Below are positions 39,992 through 47,955 of a stretch of 64,000 bases of DNA, piece by piece. This DNA is from Fenollaria timonensis. Lineage in GTDB: Bacteria; Bacillota; Clostridia; Tissierellales; Peptoniphilaceae. Under the pieces are notes generated by a model, which was given only the letters and a program-made list of their open reading frames with translations, was not told where the DNA came from and did not search any database. The first letter of the stretch is position 1, and every line of letters starts with the position of its first letter. Location of the stretch: NCBI RefSeq assembly GCF_001457835.1, contig NZ_LN898229.1, positions 240,082 to 304,081 on the forward strand, given 5' to 3'. Made by a program: the position numbers and the translations under genes.

Positions 39992-41077
39992 TCACTCAAT
40001 CCTATCCCCATATGGTAAACTCTTTATATAGTTTTCCATCCATTTCCAATCAGGTATAAACCCAAGTTTTGAATACTTCTTTTCGCTATCTATAACATAG
40101 TCATTACCATTCATTAAAACTGGTAATTTTATTGTAAAATCTTTTCTAAAATGTGAGTTTAATTCTCTTCCAAAAGCCTGATATTTTATTTTGCATTCAT
40201 TCCTTATCAGAGTCGAGATAAATAATTTTGTGTGAATACTAAGTGGTTCTTTCTCTTGCAATATACCTACATTTTGCGCTGTATAAAAAGGTTCTTTTTG
40301 TATGAAACAAGATCCTAAAAAACTACCACCTAGAGCTAATGACATGGCACCAGCAGGGAATGTCTTTTGTCCTTCAATTTCATCTACAAATCCTACAACA
40401 CCGTTTCCGTTACTATCACGTGATACATAATTGTACTTTGGATTATCACTTGTTGTAGCTATTGCATCTATGCCATTACCCATAGATGTATTAAATAATT
40501 TATGCAAGTAAAACTCTTTCCAACCTTCTATATCTATATCTAAATCTACTTCATTTGTTTTGTTTATTGTTTTTAATTTAGAAGCAAATACTTCTCCCTT
40601 TTTATCCCTTTTATTATCAATAATATTTATATATTTTTCCATATATTCCCAATTAGGATTATTATAATCATCAACTGGAAGTTTTATTATCTCATTTTTA
40701 ATTTTATCTAATACTCTTGCTCTACCATAATTATATTTATAATTTTCTTTATTTAATATAGTACAAATAAACATTCCAATCTCTTTATTTAAATGCCTAT
40801 TTCTAAGAGTATAAATTTTCACCCCAGTAGCAAAATCTTTTTCTTGATAAAATGCATATACTCCTTCTGCTCCAATCGTAATACAATTGCCCTTGCTAAT
40901 CATGGGCTCATCTACATTTACAAAACCAGCCTGACCATTATTGAACGCTGTCCTACTTACATATGGAATATCCCCATCATCAAGATCTACTTTAACTGAG
41001 CTTGGACAAGTTTTACATTCAAATATATCTTTTATTTTAAAAGACTTCCAAGTTTTTATATCTAATATATTTCCCAT
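39992..41077 (-). CDS. Restriction-modification specificity subunit (BcgI B/HsdS-like)
   Basis: 361 residues in two similar halves, each a target-recognition unit. The first starts WKSFKIKDIFECKT and continues IPYVSRTAFNNG. The second starts GWKEFYLHKLFNTS and continues YNYVSRDSNGNG with FYTAQNVGIL. Each half ends in a helical stretch (NPNWEYMEKYI; PDWKWMENYI). This is the plan of BcgI-type S subunits, each half reading one part of a bipartite DNA site. One base separates it from the methylase stop codon. Without a working nuclease-methylase it should be idle. Confidence 0.88.
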   Translation of the reverse strand: MGNILDIKTWKSFKIKDIFECKTCPSSVKVDLDDGDIPYVSRTAFNNGQAGFVNVDEPMISKGNCITIGAEGVYAFYQEKDFATGVKIYTLRNRHLNKEIGMFICTILNKENYKYNYGRARVLDKIKNEIIKLPVDDYNNPNWEYMEKYINIIDNKRDKKGEVFASKLKTINKTNEVDLDIDIEGWKEFYLHKLFNTSMGNGIDAIATTSDNPKYNYVSRDSNGNGVVGFVDEIEGQKTFPAGAMSLALGGSFLGSCFIQKEPFYTAQNVGILQEKEPLSIHTKLFISTLIRNECKIKYQAFGRELNSHFRKDFTIKLPVLMNGNDYVIDSEKKYSKLGFIPDWKWMENYIKSLPYGDRIE

Positions 41078-41078
41078 T

Positions 41079-42491
41079 TTATCTTCCTGTTCTTATAAGA
41101 TATGCATAATACTCTCTTAATGTATTTTCAAAATCAGATTCTTCTAACAAAGAATAATCTGTCTCCATATAAGCCTCAGCCAACCACTCATCTTTCCAAG
41201 TAACTTTCTTCATAACAGATAATCCCGGCACTTCTTTTTTGTTTTTATATAAGTCAAGCCATTCATCTTTTGTGCTTACCCACAAACTATTCCCGTCGCT
41301 ATCTGTTTTTTCAACCCTACCTAATCCTTTTCTTTTTATAAATTTATCGTCTTTAAAATATCCAAAAAAAGTTTCCTTATTAGACCTTTCATGCTTTTGA
41401 GATAAATCAAAAATCATACAGCAAGCTATAGCAGCAGCACCTGGATAAAACATTTCATTTGGCAATGAAAAAACTGCTTCTAACGTATAATTATCTAACA
41501 TCATCTTTTTAAATTTTTTCACATCTCCACTGTTTCCTATAGCAGCTTGCATTGGTAATAGTACTGCTATTTTTGAGTTAGCTGGTATATGTCTTGCAAC
41601 ATATTCTACAAAATGAAAGCCTTTAGAAGGATCTTCTTTTTTACTAGACCCCCAAGTTTTAACATATTCTGGATCGCAGAATTTTCTAGTGGCATTGTAT
41701 GGTGGATTCATTAAAACAATATTTATATTTTTATCTTTAATCCATTCTCCTCTTTCAAACATAGAAGCTTGGATAACATTTGAATTACCATCACCATGGA
41801 TTAACATGTTTGTTGATGATAAACCAAACGCACCATCTTCGTATTCAATACCAAAAATTTGATTTCTTTTTACTTCTTCACGTTCTTCTTCTGTATCGCA
41901 ATCATCCATTGCATCTGTCATTGCTCTTACTAAAAATGCGCCACTGCCAGAACAAGGATCTAAAATTCGTGAGTTTTTATTTACTCCTACAGCTTTACAC
42001 ATAAAATCACAAATGTGATCTGGTGTAAACGCCTGATTTTTATCAGATTTACCAACGTATTTATTAAATGTTGTAAAGAATAGATTTAATAAATCTTGCC
42101 CTGCAGTATTTGAATCATTAATAAAAGGAATTATATTGTTGTCTATAAATTCCAATATTTTTTGCAATTCATCATAAGTTAAACTAGCTATATCTTGATC
42201 GTCTAGCACCTTGCTACTTAACACAGATAATTTTCCAGCCTTATTTAGAGTATCCACATCATTATTTTTAGATAACAAGCCTGACAGAATATTTTTTATA
42301 TCTTTTATTATTATTTTTTCTTGACTTAAATCTTTTCCAGTATTAGGATCCAATGTCGGTTTTAAATTTTTATATGAAAGTCCATTCTTTAATGCTAACA
42401 GGCAAGTGCCTACAAACTGACTTCTCAATTTCTCATTTACACCATCTGAATGTAGCATTTCATTTAAAACCTTTATTGAATCAACAACTTT
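41079..42491 (-). pseudogene. 3' part of a BcgI-like nuclease-methylase gene, cut off by IS30
   Basis: The part encodes the N6-adenine methylase: a helical domain, SAM motif ILDPCSGSGAFLVRA, the catalytic NPPY in IVLMNPPYNATR, and a C-terminal region ending EYYAYLIRTGR. The frame runs on into the IS, with a GTG at 42518 that has no good ribosome site. The 12-bp duplication encodes Lys-Val-Val-Asp on both sides of the IS and keeps the frame, so removing the element and one duplicate joins this to the fragment at 43758-44219. The joined protein is about 620 residues, close to BcgI A subunits. A truncated methylase without the nuclease could perhaps still be made from an IS-derived start. Confidence 0.9.
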
Positions 42492-43757
42492 TATAAATTG
42501 CAACAATAAGTTAGCCACCCAGACATCATATAGACTAAATGTATAGTATAGCTTAAAAGTATTTATTTTTATTAAACTAGATACTTTTAAGCTGTTTTAT
42601 TTCCTTTATGAACTCTTCTTTTGCAGTTTTGTAATTAAAGATTTTTCTTGGCAAATTATTCATCCACTCGTTTATTCTGTATATTTTTTCTTTTGATACT
42701 TCTTCTATTGATGTGCCTTTTTGTATAAATCTTCGTATTAATTTATGTTGACATTCACTAGTTCCTCTTTCCCATGATGTATATGGATGACAAAAATATA
42801 TATCTACATATTCTGCTAATTCTGATAAGCTTGAAAATTCTGAACCATTATCTGATGTTATACTTTTAAATATTTCTTTGTTTAACTGCGCATTATCTTT
42901 TAAGAATTTAAGTCCAATGTCTACTGCATCGGGTGTTTTTCCATGTATTTTTATCAGCTTTTCATATCTTGTTTTTCTTTCTACTAATGTAAGTAGTACT
43001 GGATCTGTCTTTTTCTTTTTACCTATAACTGTATCTATTTCCCAGTGGCCGAATTCTTCTCTTGTTTGTATTTTATCTGGTCTTTCTTCTATGGATATGC
43101 CAAGCTTTTTCTTGTTTTGTCTTGTTCTTCTTGTGCTATTTTTGTTTTTTCTCTTTACTTTTTCTAGTAGATCTATATTTTTTGTTTTCATTAGTGACTT
43201 ATTTATCCAGTTGTAGAGGCTTTTTGTTGATGGTATTTCTGATGATGGAAAGAGTCTATTTGCTTTTGCGTATCCAACACATACATCTGGAGACCATTTA
43301 TCTTTTAACATTTTATTGTCTGCCCATTTAAGAAATTCGACTATATCTATATATTTTGGTCTTCTTCCGCAAGAAGATCTATTGTTTATATATACCTCAT
43401 AATTAGTTAAGGCAAAGTATTTTTCATCGTAGTAAGTATATGTTTTGTTATTACTTTTTATTATTCTCTTTTGCTTTACTGTGCCTTTCTTTATTGCGTT
43501 GTTTATTGTCTGCGGGGCTCTATTTAGCCTTCTTGCTATCTCTCTGTTGCTATGTCCATCTATTTTCCATGCCTGTATTAATGACATTTCATGTAGTGAT
43601 AGATGTGAATTTTTCTTGCGTTCTGTAAATTCTATGGTATAATTTATATGAGTCATGTGTACCTCCGTATAGTTGTTTTTTTGTTTGTTACTAATACTAT
43701 ACCATATGTACACATGATTTTTTTATTTGGTGGCTAAGTTAATTATACAATCTTCCA
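42492..43757 (-). mobile_element. IS30-family insertion sequence, copy 2, inside the nuclease-methylase gene
   Basis: 1266 bp with the same termini as the element at 29408-30673, flanked by the perfect 12-bp duplication ATCAACAACTTT (42480-42491 and 43758-43769). Same orientation as the interrupted gene. Confidence 0.96.
42577..43656 (-). CDS. IS30-family transposase, copy 2
   Basis: 359 residues from ATG 43656 (GGAGG upstream). The predicted protein is the same as that of copy 1 at 29493-30572: HTH_38 domain (REIARRLNRAPQTINNAI), then the integrase core with Asp in GHWEIDTVIG, Asp in SITSDNGSEF and Glu in SWERGTSE. It reads in the same direction as the restriction and Gabija genes behind it, so its transcription might feed them. 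The hairpin over its stop codon lacks a T run and need not stop read-through. Confidence 0.95.
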   Translation of the reverse strand: MTHINYTIEFTERKKNSHLSLHEMSLIQAWKIDGHSNREIARRLNRAPQTINNAIKKGTVKQKRIIKSNNKTYTYYDEKYFALTNYEVYINNRSSCGRRPKYIDIVEFLKWADNKMLKDKWSPDVCVGYAKANRLFPSSEIPSTKSLYNWINKSLMKTKNIDLLEKVKRKNKNSTRRTRQNKKKLGISIEERPDKIQTREEFGHWEIDTVIGKKKKTDPVLLTLVERKTRYEKLIKIHGKTPDAVDIGLKFLKDNAQLNKEIFKSITSDNGSEFSSLSELAEYVDIYFCHPYTSWERGTSECQHKLIRRFIQKGTSIEEVSKEKIYRINEWMNNLPRKIFNYKTAKEEFIKEIKQLKSI

Positions 43758-44219
43758 ATCAACAACTTTTATTTTGTCATTAACTTTTCCAAAAACTATA
43801 TTCTCATATTCTTCAAAAGATTTTAAAACGGTTTCTTCTTTTTTCCTGTGTTCTTCATCAATAATAACTGATTGTCCATGCCAAACCCATATATCATCTC
43901 CATCTGTTTCTATTAGCATAGCAATTATTTTTTTATCAGAATAAACTTTTTCGTACCTTACATAGTCTTGTAATTGTTTTCTAATTTTATTATGATCCCA
44001 TCTGTTAAAGCTATTTTTTGTTTCTACTAATATAACCAATCTATCATTTTCAAATCTTATATCTAAGTATTGATGGTTTGTATCTGTGTCTCCTTTTTGG
44101 TAATCTTTTATATTTTTACCAACACTTTTCAGAGCTTGAACATAACTAAATTCTCCTGATTCAGTATTCCCAATATGATACATGTTACCTATTTTTTGAA
44201 TAATTTCATATCTATTCAT
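43758..44219 (-). pseudogene. 5' part of the BcgI-like nuclease-methylase gene (nuclease domain)
   Basis: The first 154 codons of the interrupted gene; the frame then runs 5 codons into the IS (stop at 43743). Start MNRYEIIQKIGNMYH, with GAGGTAAT upstream. The segment holds a PD-(D/E)xK-type nuclease pattern: YLDIRFENDRLVILVETKNS, with Asp and Glu-x-Lys, as in HSDR_N and BcgI A N-termini, and a following helix-rich WDHNKIRKQLQDYVRYEK. Joined to the part at 41079-42491 it would give a single-chain nuclease plus methylase that pairs with the specificity subunit. As it stands, the nuclease is separated from methylase and specificity parts, and the system should be non-restricting. Confidence 0.88.
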
Positions 44220-44586
44220 TTTATTACCTCACATAATCCATACTATTTTAAATTTACATTCAAAAACATAAAAAATCTTCAAAATACTTTTAAACCTTTA
44301 CTATTAACCTTATTATTACATTGAACAATAATTTATTTCCTTTGAAGATTTTCAGCAAAATATATATATTTTAACTATAATCCTGCCATAGTTTTACATA
44401 AGCTTATCTTTAATGAAATTTATAATTTTTACTCTATTTATCTTTATTATACCATATTAAAATATATATTGCATATAAAAACTATCTATACTAATACTAT
44501 TTACTATAAGTAAGATATATCACACCCACTGACTCTTAATCAGTTGCTCTCTTCACATCTCCATCCATTCCCCAAAATTATTTCGT
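44220..44586. other. AT-rich intergenic region between the defence island and the symporter operon
   Basis: About 370 bases without a supportable gene on either strand. It must hold the promoter of the restriction-Gabija operon, but I could not pick one with confidence. Short TGAAGATTTT / AAAATCTTCA arms at about 44270 and 44340 could form a weak hairpin. Confidence 0.5.
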
Positions 44587-44615
44587 TTGACTAAGTAATT
44601 TTTTTATTATATAAT
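44587..44615 (+). promoter_or_regulatory. Promoter of the symporter operon
   Basis: TTGACT (44587-44592), 17 bases, TATAAT (44610-44615), about 105 bases before the first start codon. Confidence 0.82.
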
Positions 44616-44721
44616 ATTAATTAATACTTACTCATCTATATATAAGTAAAGTTTATACTTATGAATTGAGTGATTGATTAAATAGATATTTTTACTTAGA
44701 AGGAATCAGATTGGAGGTATC

Positions 44722-46080
44722 ATGGATTTTATTATTCATATTAAGGACTTCTTGTGGGACTATGTAATCATTTTCCTGCTTGTCTTTGCTGGATTATTTT
44801 TTACGATTAAATTAAAATTTCCGCAATTCACTAAGCTTGGTCTTGCTGTGAAGTCTACTTTAGGAAATGTTTTTAAAAAGGATGACGGACCTAAGAAGGA
44901 GGGCGAGGTTAGCTCGTTCCAAGCGCTTGCAACGGCTGTTGCAGCTCAGCTTGGTACTGGATCGGTTGGCGGTGTGGCTTCGGCCATCATGGCTGGTGGA
45001 CCGGGTGCTGTATTTTGGATGTGGATCTCGGGTCTACTTGGCATGTCGACGATCTTTGCTGAGGCGATTTTGGCTCAAGTCTTCAGACAAAAGAAGGACG
45101 GCGAAGTTTATGGCGGACCTGCGTACTACATAAGTCAAGGCGTGAAGAACAAGCGCTTTGCGAAGGTCTTGTCTATAGTTTTCGCAATATTTTTAATTCT
45201 TGCCTTGGGCTTCGCGGGCAACATGGTTCAGTCAAACTCCATCGCTCTATCGATGCAAGAGGGCTTCGGCATCAAACCTGCTTACACCGGCATTATCCTT
45301 GCGGTTCTAGTCAGTATGATAGTTATGGGTGGTGTGCAAAGAATTTCTAAGATTGCTGAGATGATAGTGCCTGTTATGGCTGCTGTCTTCATCTTATCTG
45401 GTCTTGTTATTCTTGTTATGTTTAGACAAAATATCATCCCTGTATTTAAACTAATATTTCAAAGTGCTTTCAGTACCTCGGCTGTCTTTGGTGGCGCTGT
45501 TGGTATCAGTGTTCAGCATGCAATCAAGATGGGTCTTGCGCGCGGGCTATTCGCGAATGAAGCTGGGATGGGCTCTACGCCTCATGCTCACGCTGTAGCA
45601 ACTGTTGATAAGCCAGCGGACCAAGGTCTATCTGCCATCTTCGGTGTATTAACTGGAATCATCATCTGTACTGTAACTGCTATGATTATCTTGTTAACTA
45701 ACGCTCATATATATTCTTTTGAGCATGGTCTTGACTCGGTTGCTGTTACGCAAAAGGGTTTCGAGATTGCTTTTGGCAAGCCGGGCGTAATATTCTTAGC
45801 GATAAGTCTCTTCTTCTTCGCTTTTTCGACCATTGTCGGTTGGTACTACTTTGGCGAGTCGAACATCGTTTACTTGTTCGGGCAAAAGGCTGTTTTGGTG
45901 TATAGACTTCTTGTCGTAATCGCTGTAATCGTTGGTACAGTCGTATCTGTTGACTTTGTATGGGTGCTTTCGGACACGTTTAACGCCCTCATGGTTATAC
46001 CGAATGTCATAGGTCTAGTTTTACTATCGAATATAGTTTCGAAGGAAGCTCGCAGTTTGGACGAGCCAAAGCTTAAGTAA
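44722..46080 (+). CDS. Alanine/glycine:cation symporter (AgcS family), first of two
   Basis: 452 residues with about ten membrane helices. It imports alanine or glycine with sodium or protons. Family signatures: GTGSVGGVASAIMAGGPGAVFWMW, the AGCS motif, plus GGPAYYISQG, GLARGLFANEAGMGSTPHAHA and FSTIVGWYYFGESN. GGAGGTATC precedes the ATG. A second gene of the same family follows after 9 bases. No glycine-type riboswitch is visible in the short leader, so control must be elsewhere. Confidence 0.94.
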   Translation: MDFIIHIKDFLWDYVIIFLLVFAGLFFTIKLKFPQFTKLGLAVKSTLGNVFKKDDGPKKEGEVSSFQALATAVAAQLGTGSVGGVASAIMAGGPGAVFWMWISGLLGMSTIFAEAILAQVFRQKKDGEVYGGPAYYISQGVKNKRFAKVLSIVFAIFLILALGFAGNMVQSNSIALSMQEGFGIKPAYTGIILAVLVSMIVMGGVQRISKIAEMIVPVMAAVFILSGLVILVMFRQNIIPVFKLIFQSAFSTSAVFGGAVGISVQHAIKMGLARGLFANEAGMGSTPHAHAVATVDKPADQGLSAIFGVLTGIIICTVTAMIILLTNAHIYSFEHGLDSVAVTQKGFEIAFGKPGVIFLAISLFFFAFSTIVGWYYFGESNIVYLFGQKAVLVYRLLVVIAVIVGTVVSVDFVWVLSDTFNALMVIPNVIGLVLLSNIVSKEARSLDEPKLK

Positions 46081-46089
46081 GGAGGAAAT

Positions 46090-47421
46090 ATGGATACAAT
46101 ATTATTGATCAAAGATTTTATATGGGACTATTTATTAGTTTTCTTGCTTGTCTTTGCTGGTCTTTACTTAACTGTAAAGCTTGGCTTTATTCAATTTACT
46201 AAGCTTGGACAAGGTTTTAAAGAGCTTAAGAAGTCTAAAAGAGACGCTGCGAATGGCCTAGTAACGCCTCTTGAAGCGTTCTACACTTCACTTGCCGCAC
46301 AAATAGGTACTGGTAACATCGCAGGTGTTGCTGCTGCCATCATGCTTGGCGGCTCTGGAAGTATATTCTGGATGTGGGTTTCGGGCTTTTTAGGCATGGC
46401 AATCATTTATTCGGAAACAGTTTTAGCTATTCTATGTAGAGAGAAAAAAGGTGACGACTACTTCGGCGGACCTGCCTACTATTTATCAAGAGGCATCAAG
46501 AACAAGGCTCTCGGTAAATTTTTAGCAGCTGTCTTTGCCATATTCATAATCATCGCACTAGCCTTCGCTGGAAACATGGTTCAATCGAACTCGGTTGCAA
46601 GCGTTATTGAAAGCTCATTTAATATCGCGCCTGTATATACTGGTGCCTTCATCGCAGTATTATTATCATTTATAATTATAGGTGGGGCAAAATCCATCGC
46701 AAAGGTAGCGACTAAGGTCGTTCCATTCATGATAGCGATGTTCCTTTTACATGGTTTAGTAATTTTACTAAAGTACTCGGCAAACATTGGCCCAGTTTTT
46801 AAAAGTATATTCGCAAACGCATTTACATGGAAGGCGGCTGCTGGCGGTGCTGTAGGTTTCAGCATCAAAGAGGCTCTTAAGCATGGTATGGTGCGCGGAC
46901 TATTCTCAAATGAAGCGGGTATGGGCTCAACTCCTCATGCAAACGCCATCGCTGACGTTGATCACGCGTCTAAGCAAGGCTGCATCTCGATGATAACCGT
47001 CATAATCGACACTTTCGTCGTATGCACTATATCGGCGCTAATCATCTTAGTGACTGGCGCAAATGAGATTGAGGGAGCGCACTTCGCAGGCGTTTTGCAA
47101 AACGGCTTTGACATCGCTCTAGGCGGATCGGGCTCGGTCTTCTACGCGATATCGGTCTTCTTCTTCGGCTTCACGACTATACTTGGCTGGTACTACTACG
47201 GCGAATCGAACGTTATGTACCTATTCGGTGAGGACGCAATCAACTACTACAAGATCTTCGCCATCATCGCTGTGGTTGGCGGAACTATAGTAAGTGTCGA
47301 CGCTATATACAATGTAAGTGACCTTTTGAATGGTCTTATGGTTATACCTAACATAATTGGTATCTTGATCTTAAACACTGTGGTTAAGAAGAATAAAAAC
47401 GAAATTAATAAATTGAAGTAA
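46090..47421 (+). CDS. Alanine/glycine:cation symporter (AgcS family), second of two
   Basis: 443 residues, the same fold and motifs as its upstream neighbour: GTGNIAGVAAAIMLGGSGSIFWMW, GGPAYYLSRG, GMVRGLFSNEAGMGSTPHANA and FTTILGWYYYGESN. The two proteins look like products of an old tandem duplication: similar throughout, but with many substitutions, so the substrate range may differ (for example alanine against glycine or D-alanine). AAGGAGGAAAT precedes the ATG. A strong terminator follows. Confidence 0.94.
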   Translation: MDTILLIKDFIWDYLLVFLLVFAGLYLTVKLGFIQFTKLGQGFKELKKSKRDAANGLVTPLEAFYTSLAAQIGTGNIAGVAAAIMLGGSGSIFWMWVSGFLGMAIIYSETVLAILCREKKGDDYFGGPAYYLSRGIKNKALGKFLAAVFAIFIIIALAFAGNMVQSNSVASVIESSFNIAPVYTGAFIAVLLSFIIIGGAKSIAKVATKVVPFMIAMFLLHGLVILLKYSANIGPVFKSIFANAFTWKAAAGGAVGFSIKEALKHGMVRGLFSNEAGMGSTPHANAIADVDHASKQGCISMITVIIDTFVVCTISALIILVTGANEIEGAHFAGVLQNGFDIALGGSGSVFYAISVFFFGFTTILGWYYYGESNVMYLFGEDAINYYKIFAIIAVVGGTIVSVDAIYNVSDLLNGLMVIPNIIGILILNTVVKKNKNEINKLK

Positions 47422-47436
47422 AGTAAATAAAGCAAT

Positions 47437-47487
47437 AAAAAAGTTTTAGCCTAGGGTCAATTGATCCACAGCTAAAACTTTTTCTTT
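47437..47487 (+). terminator. Terminator of the symporter operon
   Basis: AAAAAGTTTTAGC / GCTAAAACTTTTT around a 20-base loop, then TCTTTT. Confidence 0.88.
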
Positions 47488-47529
47488 TATGCAAATGTAT
47501 TGTATATATATTTCTTTCATAAATCTTAC

Positions 47530-47560
47530 AAAAAAGAAGTAGAGTCTCCCCTACTTCTTT
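47530..47560 (-). terminator. Terminator of the brnA gene
   Basis: Minus strand AAGAAGTAG / CTACTTCTT with an eight-base loop, then TTTTTT, directly after the antitoxin stop codon. Confidence 0.85.
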
Positions 47561-47574
47561 GTATAATTTAATAT

Positions 47575-47793
47575 TTACTTCCAAGTCATTTTTAAGCTTT
47601 TATTATTTGCGACACAATCTTCAAGATATAAATTGATTAAAGTTTGATATGGTATACCTGTGCTTTTAGCTTGGTCTTTAAAATAACTGATAACTGTTTC
47701 ATTTAGATTGATTGTTATTTGCTTTTTTGCAATTTGTTCAGCATAAATGTTTTCTCTTGGATTTAAATTTTTTATATCGTATTCTTCTCTCAT
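47575..47793 (-). CDS. brnA: BrnA-family antitoxin, now without its toxin
   Basis: 72 residues from ATG 47793 (AGGAGGTATAAA upstream). The protein is KKQITINLNETVISYFKDQA followed by GIPYQTLINLYLEDC, the ribbon-helix-helix DNA-binding domain of BrnA. In type II BrnTA systems the RNase toxin BrnT is coded just upstream, and BrnA both neutralises it and represses the operon. Only the last codons of a brnT gene remain upstream (47804-47878), so this is an orphan antitoxin. It could still repress other BrnT-type promoters or neutralise toxins carried elsewhere. Confidence 0.88.
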   Translation of the reverse strand: MREEYDIKNLNPRENIYAEQIAKKQITINLNETVISYFKDQAKSTGIPYQTLINLYLEDCVANNKSLKMTWK

Positions 47794-47803
47794 TTTATAC
47801 CTC

Positions 47804-47878
47804 CTAAATACCATTAATATATATCATTCGTTCATTCTTTGTAGCTTTTCTTGCGGATATAATTATATTATAATTGTT
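47804..47878 (-). pseudogene. brnT: 3' remnant of a BrnT toxin gene
   Basis: The 24 codons before the stop upstream of brnA read ...IISARKATKNERMIY..., the C-terminal signature of BrnT. An in-frame TAA stands just before, and the sequence beyond is the gltX terminator, so the catalytic part is gone. The stop lies about 10 bases before the brnA start, as in intact operons. Confidence 0.82.
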
Positions 47879-47906
47879 TTATATTTATTTATCAAGCCCA
47901 CCGCCA

Positions 47907-47939
47907 TAAAAATGGGCTCTGCATCGCGCAAAGCCCATA
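47907..47939 (-). terminator. Terminator of the gltX operon
   Basis: Minus strand ATGGGCT / AGCCCAT with a 13-base loop, then TTTTTA, 17 bases after the gltX stop. Confidence 0.88.
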
Positions 47940-47955
47940 ATCTTTTTCCATTATC

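Noticed and set aside
44616-44721. Glycine riboswitch before the symporters
   Set aside because: The leader of about 100 bases lacks the GGAGAG-type tandem aptamers. No other riboswitch was recognised.
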